Source of the DNA: Cytobacillus depressus
GTDB lineage: Bacteria > Bacillota > Bacilli > Bacillales > Cytobacillaceae
Reading direction: 5' to 3'
NCBI RefSeq assembly: GCF_008923245.1
Contig: NZ_WBOS01000002.1
Coordinates: forward strand, 620,001 to 684,000
DNA: 64,000 bases
Below the pieces are notes generated by a model that was given only the letters and a program-made list of their open reading frames with translations, was not told the origin of the DNA and made no database searches. Position numbers and translations under genes: made by a program. Shown here in pieces: positions 36,351-44,283 of this stretch; position 1 is the stretch's first letter, and every line of letters starts with the position of its first letter.

Positions 36351-36499
36351 TCATTGCTGATGATCGTAAACCTTGGATGATCGAAGAGGATAAGAGAGCA
36401 GTGTGTGTGCGCTGTTCTCTCTTTAAAAGATGTTCTTCTCGGTTTGGAATGGATTGTAAGAGGTTGGGTGGGTCGGAGATCCCTAGGATAAAGAAATAG
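36341..36499 (+). CDS. Cysteine-rich phage protein (52 aa)
   Basis: ATG 36341 lies within the end of the previous gene. Four cysteines in VCVRCSLFKRCSSRFGMDC suggest a zinc site. Not recognised. From 36500 to 36708 I see no gene. Confidence 0.5.
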   Translation: MQVIIADDRKPWMIEEDKRAVCVRCSLFKRCSSRFGMDCKRLGGSEIPRIKK

Positions 36500-36708
36500 A
36501 TTTTGTATTATGTTTCCTTGATTGTATGCATGAGGCTATGAGAGAAAAGTAGGGAAAAATATGAACTAGTATGTTACAGAAATTGGGGCGATCTATTGTT
36601 GGGTAAGAAGGTGGATGCAAACATGAAGGAATAAGCCGGAGTGTTAGATTATTAAACAACAAAAGAAGTAATATAGATCAACCTATTACTCCAGCATATC
36701 AAAGATTA

Positions 36709-37350
36709 TTAATTTTTCTTAAAAGATATTAATGCTACTAGTAAGGAACCAAACGAAATTATTAATAAGATAATTTCAAATGAATTTATACTATCTGTGA
36801 TTTTACTAAATGAAGCTTTTTCAATACCAAAACTTATAATAACACTAGCTAATCCAAGAATTAATGCAGAACTGTTAGTTAGCAGGGTACTTTGTTTATT
36901 TTTAATAATATTATAAATCTGTTTTTCAAAGGGGTTAGAGTCAATATCATTTTCAGTTTCAGTTTTAATTTCATTTATAGAGGATTCTAAACTTTCAAGC
37001 TTCCTGCAATATTGTATTTTGTCATTATAAGAAAGAAAGCTTGAATCCATAATTTCTTTAATTAGGTCAAAAATTATCAGGCTAAGTGAATCCAAATCTT
37101 TTTGTTTAACACCATATCTTTTAGAAGTGGCTAAGTGTAAAGCACGAAGACTATATATGTTTGGTAATGTATCTTCAGGTACACATAGTTTCAAAGTGTT
37201 GAAAACTTCTTTGTTTGCAAGTTCAACAGCTCGAATATAGTTCTTTTTTGTTCTAAAATTTTCCCAAATTTTTGTTATGGAATATACGACTAATCCAGTC
37301 AAAAAACTGATTACCCAAGAATTAGTGAAGAATAGTTGAAGTTGCTCCAT
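36709..37350 (-). CDS. Accessory membrane protein (213 aa)
   Basis: Opposite to the early operon. One N-terminal span (about residues 12-28), a charged helical middle (30-160) and two C-terminal spans (about 165-182 and 192-208). AT-rich. A membrane protein in reverse orientation in a prophage is typical of a lysogenic-conversion or exclusion gene, but I recognise no family. Confidence 0.65.
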   Translation of the reverse strand: MEQLQLFFTNSWVISFLTGLVVYSITKIWENFRTKKNYIRAVELANKEVFNTLKLCVPEDTLPNIYSLRALHLATSKRYGVKQKDLDSLSLIIFDLIKEIMDSSFLSYNDKIQYCRKLESLESSINEIKTETENDIDSNPFEKQIYNIIKNKQSTLLTNSSALILGLASVIISFGIEKASFSKITDSINSFEIILLIISFGSLLVALISFKKN

Positions 37351-37476
37351 CTCTATTTACTCCTAATTTTTTTAGTTATCAAAATTGTACCATGTAAGAA
37401 AATACATTGTTATACAATTTATTAAAAAACTAATAAACAAATGAATTATTAAGTTTACTAGATTGGAAGTGAGCCA

Positions 37477-38241
37477 ATGAAAAGCATCGAGTTATTCGCA
37501 GGTATTGGAGGAATTGCCCTTGCAGCTGAATGGGCTGGAATCGAAACGATAGCCTTCTGTGAACGTGAACCATTTTGTCAAAAGGTCTTAAGAAAACATT
37601 GGCCATCCGTTCCGATTTTCGATGATGTTTGTACTTTGAATAAACATGTGTTGGAAGAAAGGGGTGTTGATGTTGGAACAATTGAGCTTATTTCAGGAGG
37701 ATACCCTTGCCAACCTTTCAGTTCTCCCGGGAACCGAAAAGGCGAAGAAGATGACCGTCACCTCTGGCCAGAAATTAAGCGACTACTGCAAGAAATCAGG
37801 CCCAATTGGTTTGTTGGTGAAAATGTTGCTGGGCACATCACATTGGGTCTCGACACAGTACTTTATGACTTGGAGAGCATCGGTTACACCTGGCAGCCGT
37901 TTGTTATACCGGCTGCATCTGTCGGAGCCAATCACGAAAGATACAGGGTATTTATTGTTGCCCACGCCAACGGCAAGTCAGAATTACAAACCAATCAGAA
38001 AGTTAGCTCCATCAGAAAGAAACGGATCACACGGGAAAACACTACCGGGAGGAATTGGAGAGAAGTACCCAGAGCACATTGGATATCACATCAACCCTCA
38101 GTACGTAGAGTGGATGATGGGGTTTCCAGAGAATTGGACAAGAGTAGATTAATCGCGTTAGGAAATGCTGTTGTTCCGCAGCAGATATATCCGATTTTTA
38201 AATATATCAAAGAGATTCATGACATGGAAACACAAGAGTAA
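37477..38241 (+). CDS. Phage C5-cytosine DNA methyltransferase
   Basis: 254 residues. Motif I LFAGIGGIALAAEWAG, motif IV GGYPCQPFS with catalytic Cys78, motif VI ENV (115-117), motif VIII RYRVFIVA and motif X ALGNAVVPQ are all present, so it should be active. The target-recognition part is short, about 60 residues. It would protect phage DNA from host restriction. A second frame overlaps it from 37670 to 38152. Confidence 0.92.
   Translation: MKSIELFAGIGGIALAAEWAGIETIAFCEREPFCQKVLRKHWPSVPIFDDVCTLNKHVLEERGVDVGTIELISGGYPCQPFSSPGNRKGEEDDRHLWPEIKRLLQEIRPNWFVGENVAGHITLGLDTVLYDLESIGYTWQPFVIPAASVGANHERYRVFIVAHANGKSELQTNQKVSSIRKKRITRENTTGRNWREVPRAHWISHQPSVRRVDDGVSRELDKSRLIALGNAVVPQQIYPIFKYIKEIHDMETQE
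37670..38152 (+). CDS. Overlapping +1-frame ORF inside the methyltransferase gene (160 aa)
   Basis: ATG 37670 has its own ribosome binding site (AAAGGGGTG). The product MLEQLSLFQEDTLANLSVLPG... contains KMTVTSGQKL, LLLPTPTA and, near the end, NPQYVEWMMGFPENW. These blocks resemble proteins I know to be encoded beside phage cytosine methyltransferases. It lies wholly inside the methyltransferase gene. It may be a true overprinted gene or an open frame carried along by the conserved host frame. Confidence 0.4.
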   Translation: MLEQLSLFQEDTLANLSVLPGTEKAKKMTVTSGQKLSDYCKKSGPIGLLVKMLLGTSHWVSTQYFMTWRASVTPGSRLLYRLHLSEPITKDTGYLLLPTPTASQNYKPIRKLAPSERNGSHGKTLPGGIGEKYPEHIGYHINPQYVEWMMGFPENWTRVD

Positions 38242-38252
38242 AAATGTTTATT

Positions 38253-38285
38253 AAAAAAAAGCAGGGAGTTATCCTGCTTTAAGAG
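38253..38285. terminator. Convergent terminator behind the methyltransferase
   Basis: AAAGCAGG/CCTGCTTT stem with A run upstream and T-rich arm; overlaps the stop of the minus-strand gene. Confidence 0.6.
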
Positions 38286-38899
38286 CTAATACCGCCAGAA
38301 AAATCATCTGGTAGATTAATTTCATACTTTTCGTCAATTTTATTTCCTTCATACTCTTCAATAATTTGATTTAACTGATTTTGCATGTGGTTTAACTGTT
38401 CAGTAGTTGCATTTGATTGGTATTGTGAAATTATGAAGAAAATAATTGGTAGAATTTGATTAAAAAACAATTTGATATAATTTTCGATCGAAATAGATTC
38501 TTGCTCATAATTAGGGCGATGCTCAGCGACTGTTAATGTGGCAGAAATATTAGACTCACCATATTGAATAGGTCTAGATTGGTTATATAGAGATATAAGC
38601 TTCATAATAATCTGTAAATCTAGTTGACTTGTAAGGATTGGTGTAGAAATCATTACTTTCAAAAATTTATCTGCATCTAACTCAGGATAAAGCTTATTAA
38701 GCTGAGCCTTTGATTTTTGATGAACAGAAGCGAATTTAGATATCGTTTTTGAGTAATCTTCAGGAATATCAATTTTTAATTTAAGTGTATTAACTTTTTC
38801 TTCTAGTTCTTTAATCTTTCTGTTAATTTCTTCAGTTGTCTTTGGATAGAATTCAGAGTCTAGGGTAATTTTTAACAAGGAATTTAATTCTGTAGTCAT
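38279..38899 (-). CDS. Accessory coiled-coil membrane protein (206 aa)
   Basis: N-terminal coiled coil (about residues 20-45, TTEEINRKIKELEEKVNTLKLKI) and one hydrophobic segment (about 145-163, FNQILPIIFFIISQY). AT-rich, opposite to the phage operon. Unknown; could be an exclusion or lysogeny gene. ATG at 38899 follows GAGAGGAG. Confidence 0.6.
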   Translation of the reverse strand: MTTELNSLLKITLDSEFYPKTTEEINRKIKELEEKVNTLKLKIDIPEDYSKTISKFASVHQKSKAQLNKLYPELDADKFLKVMISTPILTSQLDLQIIMKLISLYNQSRPIQYGESNISATLTVAEHRPNYEQESISIENYIKLFFNQILPIIFFIISQYQSNATTEQLNHMQNQLNQIIEEYEGNKIDEKYEINLPDDFSGGISS

Positions 38900-39005
38900 G
38901 TTGATTTTCTCCTCTCATGAATGGCTTGCAATACTATTATTCTACAAGTTTTTATAAATTCCTTTATAAAACAAGATTGATAGATCAGTTGATTAGGAGG
39001 GGAAG

Positions 39006-39158
39006 ATGATGAAAACGGTAGAGGTAGAAGTTGAAGTAATCAAGGATGCGTTATGGCTTATTCGGAAATTAAGCGGTTCTTTAGGTATTGACCTTTCCGA
39101 ACTAGAAGAACATTATAACGATTCTTATAACAGACTTGAAGAAACTTTGAATGAGTAA
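39006..39158 (+). CDS. Small acidic phage protein (50 aa)
   Basis: Ribosome binding site TTAGGAGGGG, then ATGATG. VEVEVEVIKDALWLIRKLSG...LEEHYNDSYNRLEETL. Unknown. Confidence 0.55.
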   Translation: MMKTVEVEVEVIKDALWLIRKLSGSLGIDLSELEEHYNDSYNRLEETLNE

Positions 39159-39228
39159 GTAAACAAAAGGTAGGATCTGTTAGATATAATTAATATGTGA
39201 ATTTCGTGGAAAAAGGTGGAGATAAGCT

Positions 39229-39420
39229 ATGAATCTATTGAAACTAAATACAAAACAGTCAATATTTGCAGTAATTTTTATGTTGATTGTAGTAGTCATT
39301 GTAAGTTATATAACACCATGGAATGAAATTAAAATGTATTATATGCCATTTGTCGCTGCTTTCTCTGCTTTAATTGGAAGTCTAATTGCTAAGAAAGTTA
39401 TTAAAGTTCCTAATCAGTAA
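39229..39420 (+). CDS. Two-span membrane protein (63 aa)
   Basis: Residues 10-28 and 38-57 are hydrophobic. AAAAGGTGGAG precedes the ATG. Unknown. Confidence 0.55.
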   Translation: MNLLKLNTKQSIFAVIFMLIVVVIVSYITPWNEIKMYYMPFVAAFSALIGSLIAKKVIKVPNQ

Positions 39421-39480
39421 GTAATAATATCGTCTATTAAGGAAACAAAAGTTAGAGACAGTTAATTAAGGAGTGATATT

Positions 39481-39621
39481 TTGTCAAAACGAATGAAAAA
39501 CGAGCCTGTTCCAATTTTAAACAAACAACTACTTGAAAAAGAAAAGACTCGTTTACTTGCAGCTTTAGAAAAAATTAAGGATATAGAATTAAAAACTAAG
39601 AAGGACGAAGAAGCTAAATGA
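39481..39621 (+). CDS. Small helical phage protein (46 aa)
   Basis: TTG start after AAGGAGTG. LEKEKTRLLAALEKIKDIELKTKKDEE is a likely coiled coil. Unknown. Confidence 0.5.
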   Translation: MSKRMKNEPVPILNKQLLEKEKTRLLAALEKIKDIELKTKKDEEAK

Positions 39622-39805
39622 TCTTCTTCATCCCGCAATTACTACATTTTCTTATTAATTTGCCTTCGCTTATAGAGCTTTGGAAATGGGTTTTGTCGCA
39701 GTTATCGCAACGGCCATTATTTTGTCTGGATACTCGATAAAGTCATAAATAGTGTTTAAATCAATATGTTTGTCTATGAAATGTTCACGCCTTTCACATG
39801 AAAAA
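39619..39805 (-). pseudogene. Broken zinc-ribbon gene
   Basis: On the minus strand RREHFIDKHIDLNTIYDFIEYPDK runs into a frameshift near 39715 and continues as NGRCDNCDKTHFQ...KCSNCGMKKII to a stop at 39619. Two C-x2-C pairs suggest a zinc ribbon. No start codon is left. Confidence 0.4.
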
Positions 39806-39861
39806 AGCCAGGACTTCTCCCGGCGCGCTCAATTTTATTATAACACTAGGGAGGGATCCTT

Positions 39862-40311
39862 GTGCATAGTCAAATGTCATTTATACTTCCTGAAATAGAT
39901 AGAGAGAAAACAAAGCAGGCTGTGGAAGCAGCTCTTGAGAAATATCGCTTTTACTTATTGACTGTTCCAGAAGAACAGCTGCCAAAAGTAACAGTATCTT
40001 ATTCAATTGTTCCTCCTGCTTTTTCTAATGAATTTCATTCATCTACAGAAAGTGTAGTTATTGATAAAATGGATTTTGAAAGGGAACGAGAAGAATACAT
40101 TGAACGGATCCGTAAGGCAGTAAATCGACTAAATTATAAAGAAAGAGAAATCATAATAAAAAGGTACCTTGAAGATGAAGAGATTTTTGATTATGAGCTT
40201 TATAATGAAATTGGTTACAGTGAAAGAAGGTATTATCGACTAAAAGCGAGAATATTTTATAAGCTTGCTTTACTGCTGAAGATAGAGGTTTATAAAAGTG
40301 AGCATCCTTAA
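39862..40311 (+). CDS. ArpU-family late transcription regulator
   Basis: 149 residues, GTG start with GGGAGGG. The C-terminal region (AVNRLNYKEREIIIKRYLE...IGYSERRYYRLKARIFYKLA) is a sigma-4-like HTH as in ArpU/RinA activators, which switch on phage late genes. Its place before HNH and terminase fits. Confidence 0.82.
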   Translation: MHSQMSFILPEIDREKTKQAVEAALEKYRFYLLTVPEEQLPKVTVSYSIVPPAFSNEFHSSTESVVIDKMDFEREREEYIERIRKAVNRLNYKEREIIIKRYLEDEEIFDYELYNEIGYSERRYYRLKARIFYKLALLLKIEVYKSEHP

Positions 40312-40330
40312 TTGGGTGCTTTTTCATTTT
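40300..40330 (+). terminator. Terminator after the ArpU-like gene
   Basis: AGCATCC/GGGTGCT stem with five T residues, overlapping the end of the gene. Confidence 0.6.
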
Positions 40331-40441
40331 GTGTGTTTCATATGTACATTCATAAAAGTAAATGATAAAATTTACCTAGAAAGTGCAAATTTTCTAATGT
40401 TTAATATAAAATAACGGCACTGATAGGTGGTCTTATGGGAA

Positions 40442-40849
40442 ATGACCGATTTTGATAGTTTGCGTGAAGAAAGATATAGTATAACTAAGCGAAGATATAA
40501 GATAAAACTTGAGGATAAAGATTTAGAAGAGAGAAATAAAGTAGTTGAAGAAGAAATGATTCAATTCGGATTATTTTTCTTCACTAAGGATAGAAGAGAA
40601 CAAATGATTGGGATTGCAAGGAAAGTAGGGCTTTCTGCTAGTTTTCTACAAGAGGTTGAAGAATGTCATTTTAACTGGGAGAAAGAAATTACTGCGGATT
40701 ATGTTGAACTTTTTGATAAATTACAACGTCAATTAACAGATTACAATCATATTAATGAAGTTAAGCCCTTTGATAAACAAGAAAAGAAAAAAGGATTTAC
40801 AGAAAAAATAATGGGAACTCGACTAGGTAGTTATTTCTTTAAGGATTAA
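40442..40849 (+). CDS. Hypothetical accessory protein (135 aa)
   Basis: ATG 40442 behind AGGTGG; a GTG at 40427 overlaps it. Helical, highly charged, no motif recognised. It opens the AT-rich accessory block between the late regulator and the packaging genes. Confidence 0.55.
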   Translation: MTDFDSLREERYSITKRRYKIKLEDKDLEERNKVVEEEMIQFGLFFFTKDRREQMIGIARKVGLSASFLQEVEECHFNWEKEITADYVELFDKLQRQLTDYNHINEVKPFDKQEKKKGFTEKIMGTRLGSYFFKD

Positions 40850-40900
40850 TTTGCAAAAAAAAAAGTAAATAAAATAATTTTTTATAAGGGAGTATTGCCA

Positions 40901-41230
40901 ATGTTAGCATTTTCATTGGTCTTTAATGAGACAAAGCAAAAATACTTAAAAGAAATAACTGAGCAATTTTTTAATTTACAATATAAACGAAATAAGAATA
41001 GTTTTGATGCATTTCAATTTGAAAAAAACCTTTCTGTTACTATTTATGAAGAGAATATATATTTTTCAATTGTTACAAAAGAGGAAGGCGAAGTGAAAAA
41101 TACCCTAAGTGTTATTACTAATTTTATATTAGAATATTTTATCAATAAAACTATAGGTATTCACTACCACCAAAACGATTTTAATATAAAATTGAATGGT
41201 ACGAAGGGTGTTAGGTTAATAGATTTCTAA
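40901..41230 (+). CDS. Hypothetical accessory protein (109 aa)
   Basis: ATG 40901 is eight bases behind GGGAG. Very AT-rich. No motif recognised. First gene of a tight three-gene cassette ending at 42073. Confidence 0.55.
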   Translation: MLAFSLVFNETKQKYLKEITEQFFNLQYKRNKNSFDAFQFEKNLSVTIYEENIYFSIVTKEEGEVKNTLSVITNFILEYFINKTIGIHYHQNDFNIKLNGTKGVRLIDF

Positions 41231-41246
41231 AGGGGATAATTAAATA

Positions 41247-41645
41247 ATGGAAATTTTAGAGAAAATAGAGAATATTCTAGACGAATTAGAATTAAAATAT
41301 AAAAAAGACAATGAAGATCCAGCATTTATTGTAGGTTTTGAACTAGAAAAGGGTAAATTCAAATTAGTAATTTTTGTAGATGAAAACTTAGAGAGAATTT
41401 CGTTCATGTTTCATATAAATAAAAAAATAAAAGATATTGAAACAGCAAAAGAACTCATATTTTTAGAGAATAGTAATCATGTAGTATATGGAAGTGTTGG
41501 GATTTTTGAGAATAGTGATATACTTATGTATCAAAACAATGTGTCGATTGTAAATAGAACAATTGATGTGGGTGAATTTAATGATTACATTATGTATTCA
41601 AATTATTTATTTGAAAAATTATACAATTGGCAAGTGTTTGAATAA
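41247..41645 (+). CDS. Hypothetical accessory protein (132 aa)
   Basis: An N-terminal helix, then alternating beta pattern (FKLVIFVDENLERISFMFHINKK). The shape recalls YbjN or secretion-chaperone folds, but I cannot support that. Its stop overlaps the next ATG. Confidence 0.55.
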   Translation: MEILEKIENILDELELKYKKDNEDPAFIVGFELEKGKFKLVIFVDENLERISFMFHINKKIKDIETAKELIFLENSNHVVYGSVGIFENSDILMYQNNVSIVNRTIDVGEFNDYIMYSNYLFEKLYNWQVFE

Positions 41646-42073
41646 TGTTTAATCTATACAATAAAATATTTCAGGTAGTAATATTATTAGTATTTATAGG
41701 CTTATTTATTAGTAAAGCATTTCAAGGTAATGGATTTAAATTAATGAATGATATGAGTGTAATTTCTTTGATTTTGGCAATATCAATATTTTTTATTAGT
41801 ATAATAACCAGCATTTACAATTCTGATTTATATGATAAAACACAGGAAAAATATTTAAATAAGTGGAAGTTAATATTAGTTGTTTTCTGTATCGTTGTAA
41901 TCCCCGCGTATGTTTTATACAGAATATCTAATTCAATACCTCAGTACATAGGTGATTTGTGTAGTATTGCAGCATTAGGACTTTCCTTTTCAAATAACTT
42001 TTTGGTTGATATTTATAAACATTTTTTAAGTACAGAAAAAAGATTACAAGTAAAAAAAAGAATCGCAAACTAA
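41645..42073 (+). CDS. Accessory multi-span membrane protein (142 aa)
   Basis: Four hydrophobic segments (about residues 8-24, 37-57, 74-92, 103-122). Start overlaps the previous stop (TAATG), so the pair is translationally coupled. Not recognised; the layout of two soluble proteins plus a membrane protein suggests a functional cassette. Confidence 0.6.
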   Translation: MFNLYNKIFQVVILLVFIGLFISKAFQGNGFKLMNDMSVISLILAISIFFISIITSIYNSDLYDKTQEKYLNKWKLILVVFCIVVIPAYVLYRISNSIPQYIGDLCSIAALGLSFSNNFLVDIYKHFLSTEKRLQVKKRIAN

Positions 42074-42213
42074 TTAATAAATGGCAGGATTTTGTCAGGA
42101 AGAGGGCAGAGCATTAGGAATTATATATGTTAAATTTATAGCATAGCAAGTTTATCAAGACGGCGCTCATATTGGAGTGTCGTCTTTTCTTTTTGTTTAA
42201 TAGGTAAATAGTT

Positions 42214-42242
42214 GCAGGGGAATATCTCCTTTTGTCGAATTG
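42214..42242 (+). promoter_or_regulatory. SigmaH-like promoter repeat, copy 1
   Basis: GCAGGGGAA, 11 bases, GTCGAATTG. It belongs to a 35-bp repeat with copy 2 at 43214 (three differences). One mismatch in the -35 element. Confidence 0.55.
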
Positions 42243-42266
42243 AGTAGATTGAGGGAGGTGGTAATA

Positions 42267-42911
42267 ATGAATAGGGAATTTGATTTAATGTCAGACGAGG
42301 AAAACGAAAAAGAGGAAATGGACTTTCGTGGTGTATGGAAAAATGTAAGTAACATCGGTTCTGTGTCTTATACTTGCGGGTTCTGCAACAACGATGTTGC
42401 ACCATCCCAAGGATATTATTCTACAACTCAAGACTATATGTTTAGAGACATTACATCTGGTATATTAGCAATTTGTCCTAAATGCAATCTGCCTACATTT
42501 ATTAATAAAATAAATGATAATTTGCAAACGCCACAGCCGAGATTAGGAAAAGATATTCCATTTCTTCCGAAAGAAATTAAAGAAATCTATAACGAGGCAA
42601 GAAATTGTATATCAGTACATGCATATAACTCTGCTGCATTATCATGTAGGAAGTTACTTATGAATGTAGCTTTTTCTAAAGGGGCTAAAGCTGGAGAAAA
42701 ATTTGCAGTTTATGTAGATTTTCTTGATAATAATCACTTTATTCCACCAGGCGGTAAAGGTTGGGTCGATCATATTAGAAAAAAGGGAAATGAAGCTACT
42801 CACGAAATACCTAACCTGAAAAGAGAAGATGCTTTGGAGCTTTTAGATTTCACTGAAATGTTACTTAGAAATGTTTTTGAAATGCCAGGCAAGATGGCAA
42901 AATACCAATAA
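42267..42911 (+). CDS. DUF4145 protein with zinc ribbon (214 aa)
   Basis: ATG 42267 after GAGGGAGGTGG. Cys37/Cys40 and Cys69/Cys72 make a zinc ribbon; the C-terminal 110 residues (YNEARNCISVHAYNSAALSCRKLLMNV, then HIRKKGNEATHE) are the DUF4145 helical domain, related in shape to HEPN domains. DUF4145 occurs in phage and defence contexts, often fused to restriction enzymes. It has a SigmaH-like promoter and a terminator of its own. Confidence 0.8.
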   Translation: MNREFDLMSDEENEKEEMDFRGVWKNVSNIGSVSYTCGFCNNDVAPSQGYYSTTQDYMFRDITSGILAICPKCNLPTFINKINDNLQTPQPRLGKDIPFLPKEIKEIYNEARNCISVHAYNSAALSCRKLLMNVAFSKGAKAGEKFAVYVDFLDNNHFIPPGGKGWVDHIRKKGNEATHEIPNLKREDALELLDFTEMLLRNVFEMPGKMAKYQ

Positions 42912-42931
42912 TTAATAGAATTGAATTTATT

Positions 42932-42959
42932 GAGCATTCCTTCGGGAGTGCTTTTTTTA
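42932..42959 (+). terminator. UUCG-loop terminator, copy 1
   Basis: AGCATTCC-TTCG-GGAGTGCT and a run of T. The same hairpin recurs at 43735. Confidence 0.8.
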
Positions 42960-42981
42960 TTTGCAAAAGAAGGTGATTAAA

Positions 42982-43203
42982 TTGAAGTTCATTGATCATT
43001 CATCAAAGAACGATATTCGGAAGTTTAATCAGCTTAGAAGATCAGAAAGAGATATAGAACAGAAGGAAGTTAAACCATCAGCTAAACCTGTAATTAAGAA
43101 GAAAAAGAAAGAGGCTGCATTAAGCAGAAGAGACATTGAGGACTTGATGGGAGCAAGAAGAGATACATATAAATGTGTTGGAGGTGCGATAAGAAGAAAA
43201 TAG
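42982..43203 (+). CDS. Small basic phage protein (73 aa)
   Basis: TTG 42982 behind AAGGTGATT. MKFIDHSSKND, a lysine-rich linker, then LSRRDIEDLMGARRDTYK, which looks like an HTH, and GGAIRRK. An old copy with stops lies at 847-1073. Probably DNA binding; function unknown. Confidence 0.65.
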   Translation: MKFIDHSSKNDIRKFNQLRRSERDIEQKEVKPSAKPVIKKKKKEAALSRRDIEDLMGARRDTYKCVGGAIRRK

Positions 43204-43213
43204 TAAAATAGTT

Positions 43214-43242
43214 GCAGGAAAACATCTCCTTTTGTCGAATTA
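43214..43242 (+). promoter_or_regulatory. SigmaH-like promoter repeat, copy 2
   Basis: GCAGGAAAA, 11 bases, GTCGAATTA: a complete match to RnAGGAwWW-N11-RnnGAATww. It stands 26 bases before the start of the next gene. Confidence 0.65.
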
Positions 43243-43267
43243 ATTAGGCGGAAGGAGGTGCATGATA

Positions 43268-43729
43268 ATGAGTATAGAGATTAATTCAGAGGAACTAATT
43301 AAAGATTTTGAGGTTGTTCATGAACACTATGAAGCAAATAGGAAGAAGATTGAAGAATTATTAGAAGCTCAAAAAAATTTATTTTCTAAAACGATTGACC
43401 AATTAAAACCAGCTATTGATTGGGTAAGAGAAAAACAACTTACTTTCACTCACCCTAGAATTAAATATCAATCTGGTAGAGGACCAATTGTTGGTTATAA
43501 TTCTAAAGACAATTTACTATATGTTCTAGAAGCAGATAGAAAATGGGTTATCAAAGTTGATTTATACTCAAAAGAAGAAAAACAACTACCTGTGTGGAAA
43601 TTTATTGAGGAATCTTCATTTGAGGATGCGATGGATGGTCTCTTGTATATTAAGAAAATGATTAATGAATATAATAATCAACTATTGGTAAGTATTAATG
43701 AATTAGAATCTCAATTAAAAAAATATTAG
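43268..43729 (+). CDS. Hypothetical accessory protein (153 aa)
   Basis: ATG 43268 is seven bases behind GGAGGTG. Helical N-terminus, a short beta core (GPIVGYNSKDNLLYVLEADRKWVIKVD) and a helical C-terminus. Not recognised. Own SigmaH-like promoter and terminator, so an independent unit. Confidence 0.6.
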   Translation: MSIEINSEELIKDFEVVHEHYEANRKKIEELLEAQKNLFSKTIDQLKPAIDWVREKQLTFTHPRIKYQSGRGPIVGYNSKDNLLYVLEADRKWVIKVDLYSKEEKQLPVWKFIEESSFEDAMDGLLYIKKMINEYNNQLLVSINELESQLKKY

Positions 43730-43734
43730 ACTTT

Positions 43735-43760
43735 AAGCATTCCTTCGGGAGTGCTTTTTG
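43735..43760 (+). terminator. UUCG-loop terminator, copy 2
   Basis: AAGCATTCC-TTCG-GGAGTGCTT and five T residues. Confidence 0.8.
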
Positions 43761-43848
43761 TTATGGGTATTGTCATAAATTGACGAACGATAGTGTTTGT
43801 CCAGTTGGTTCCTTTTTCTCATAATTGAGAGTGGAGGAGGTGTGTGGA

Positions 43849-44250
43849 ATGGGGTTTAGATATGACATGCAAAACAAAAGTACACAGGCGCAAGCCGTAG
43901 TTAGGCAAAGAGATCGTGAAGAAAAAATTAGAGAAGAAGAATACAAGAAAAAGAATGTAGAGGAAATTAAGTGTAATAGGACTGTGAAAAATGGAGATTA
44001 TGAAGCAGTCTTATTTACGAAAGGTAATAAAAATCTACTAGAATTAAGGGTTTCTGGATCAGCTATTCAAAACGGTCCTTGTGGATTAATAGATGAAGAA
44101 ATAACAAATTGGTTATGTAAGACAGGGAGTAGTTTTATCAATCAAGTAAAAACGTTTGAAACTTTAATAATAACTTCGAATGATGTTGTTAATAAGGAAC
44201 TTATCACAAGTTGGAAGAATTTAAGAAAAGAAACACAGGCATCCGAATAA
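43849..44250 (+). CDS. Hypothetical accessory protein (133 aa)
   Basis: ATG 43849 behind GGAGGAGG. Charged helical N-terminus (QRDREEKIREEEYKKKN), then a globular part. No motif recognised. Confidence 0.55.
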   Translation: MGFRYDMQNKSTQAQAVVRQRDREEKIREEEYKKKNVEEIKCNRTVKNGDYEAVLFTKGNKNLLELRVSGSAIQNGPCGLIDEEITNWLCKTGSSFINQVKTFETLIITSNDVVNKELITSWKNLRKETQASE

Positions 44251-44283
44251 TCGGGTGCTTTTAATTATACTAGGAGTGATTGA

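Noticed and set aside
39168..39205. AGGATCT...GTGAATTT as another SigmaH promoter before 39229
   Set aside because: AGGA to GAAT distance is 27 bases, not the 21 shared by the three accepted copies.
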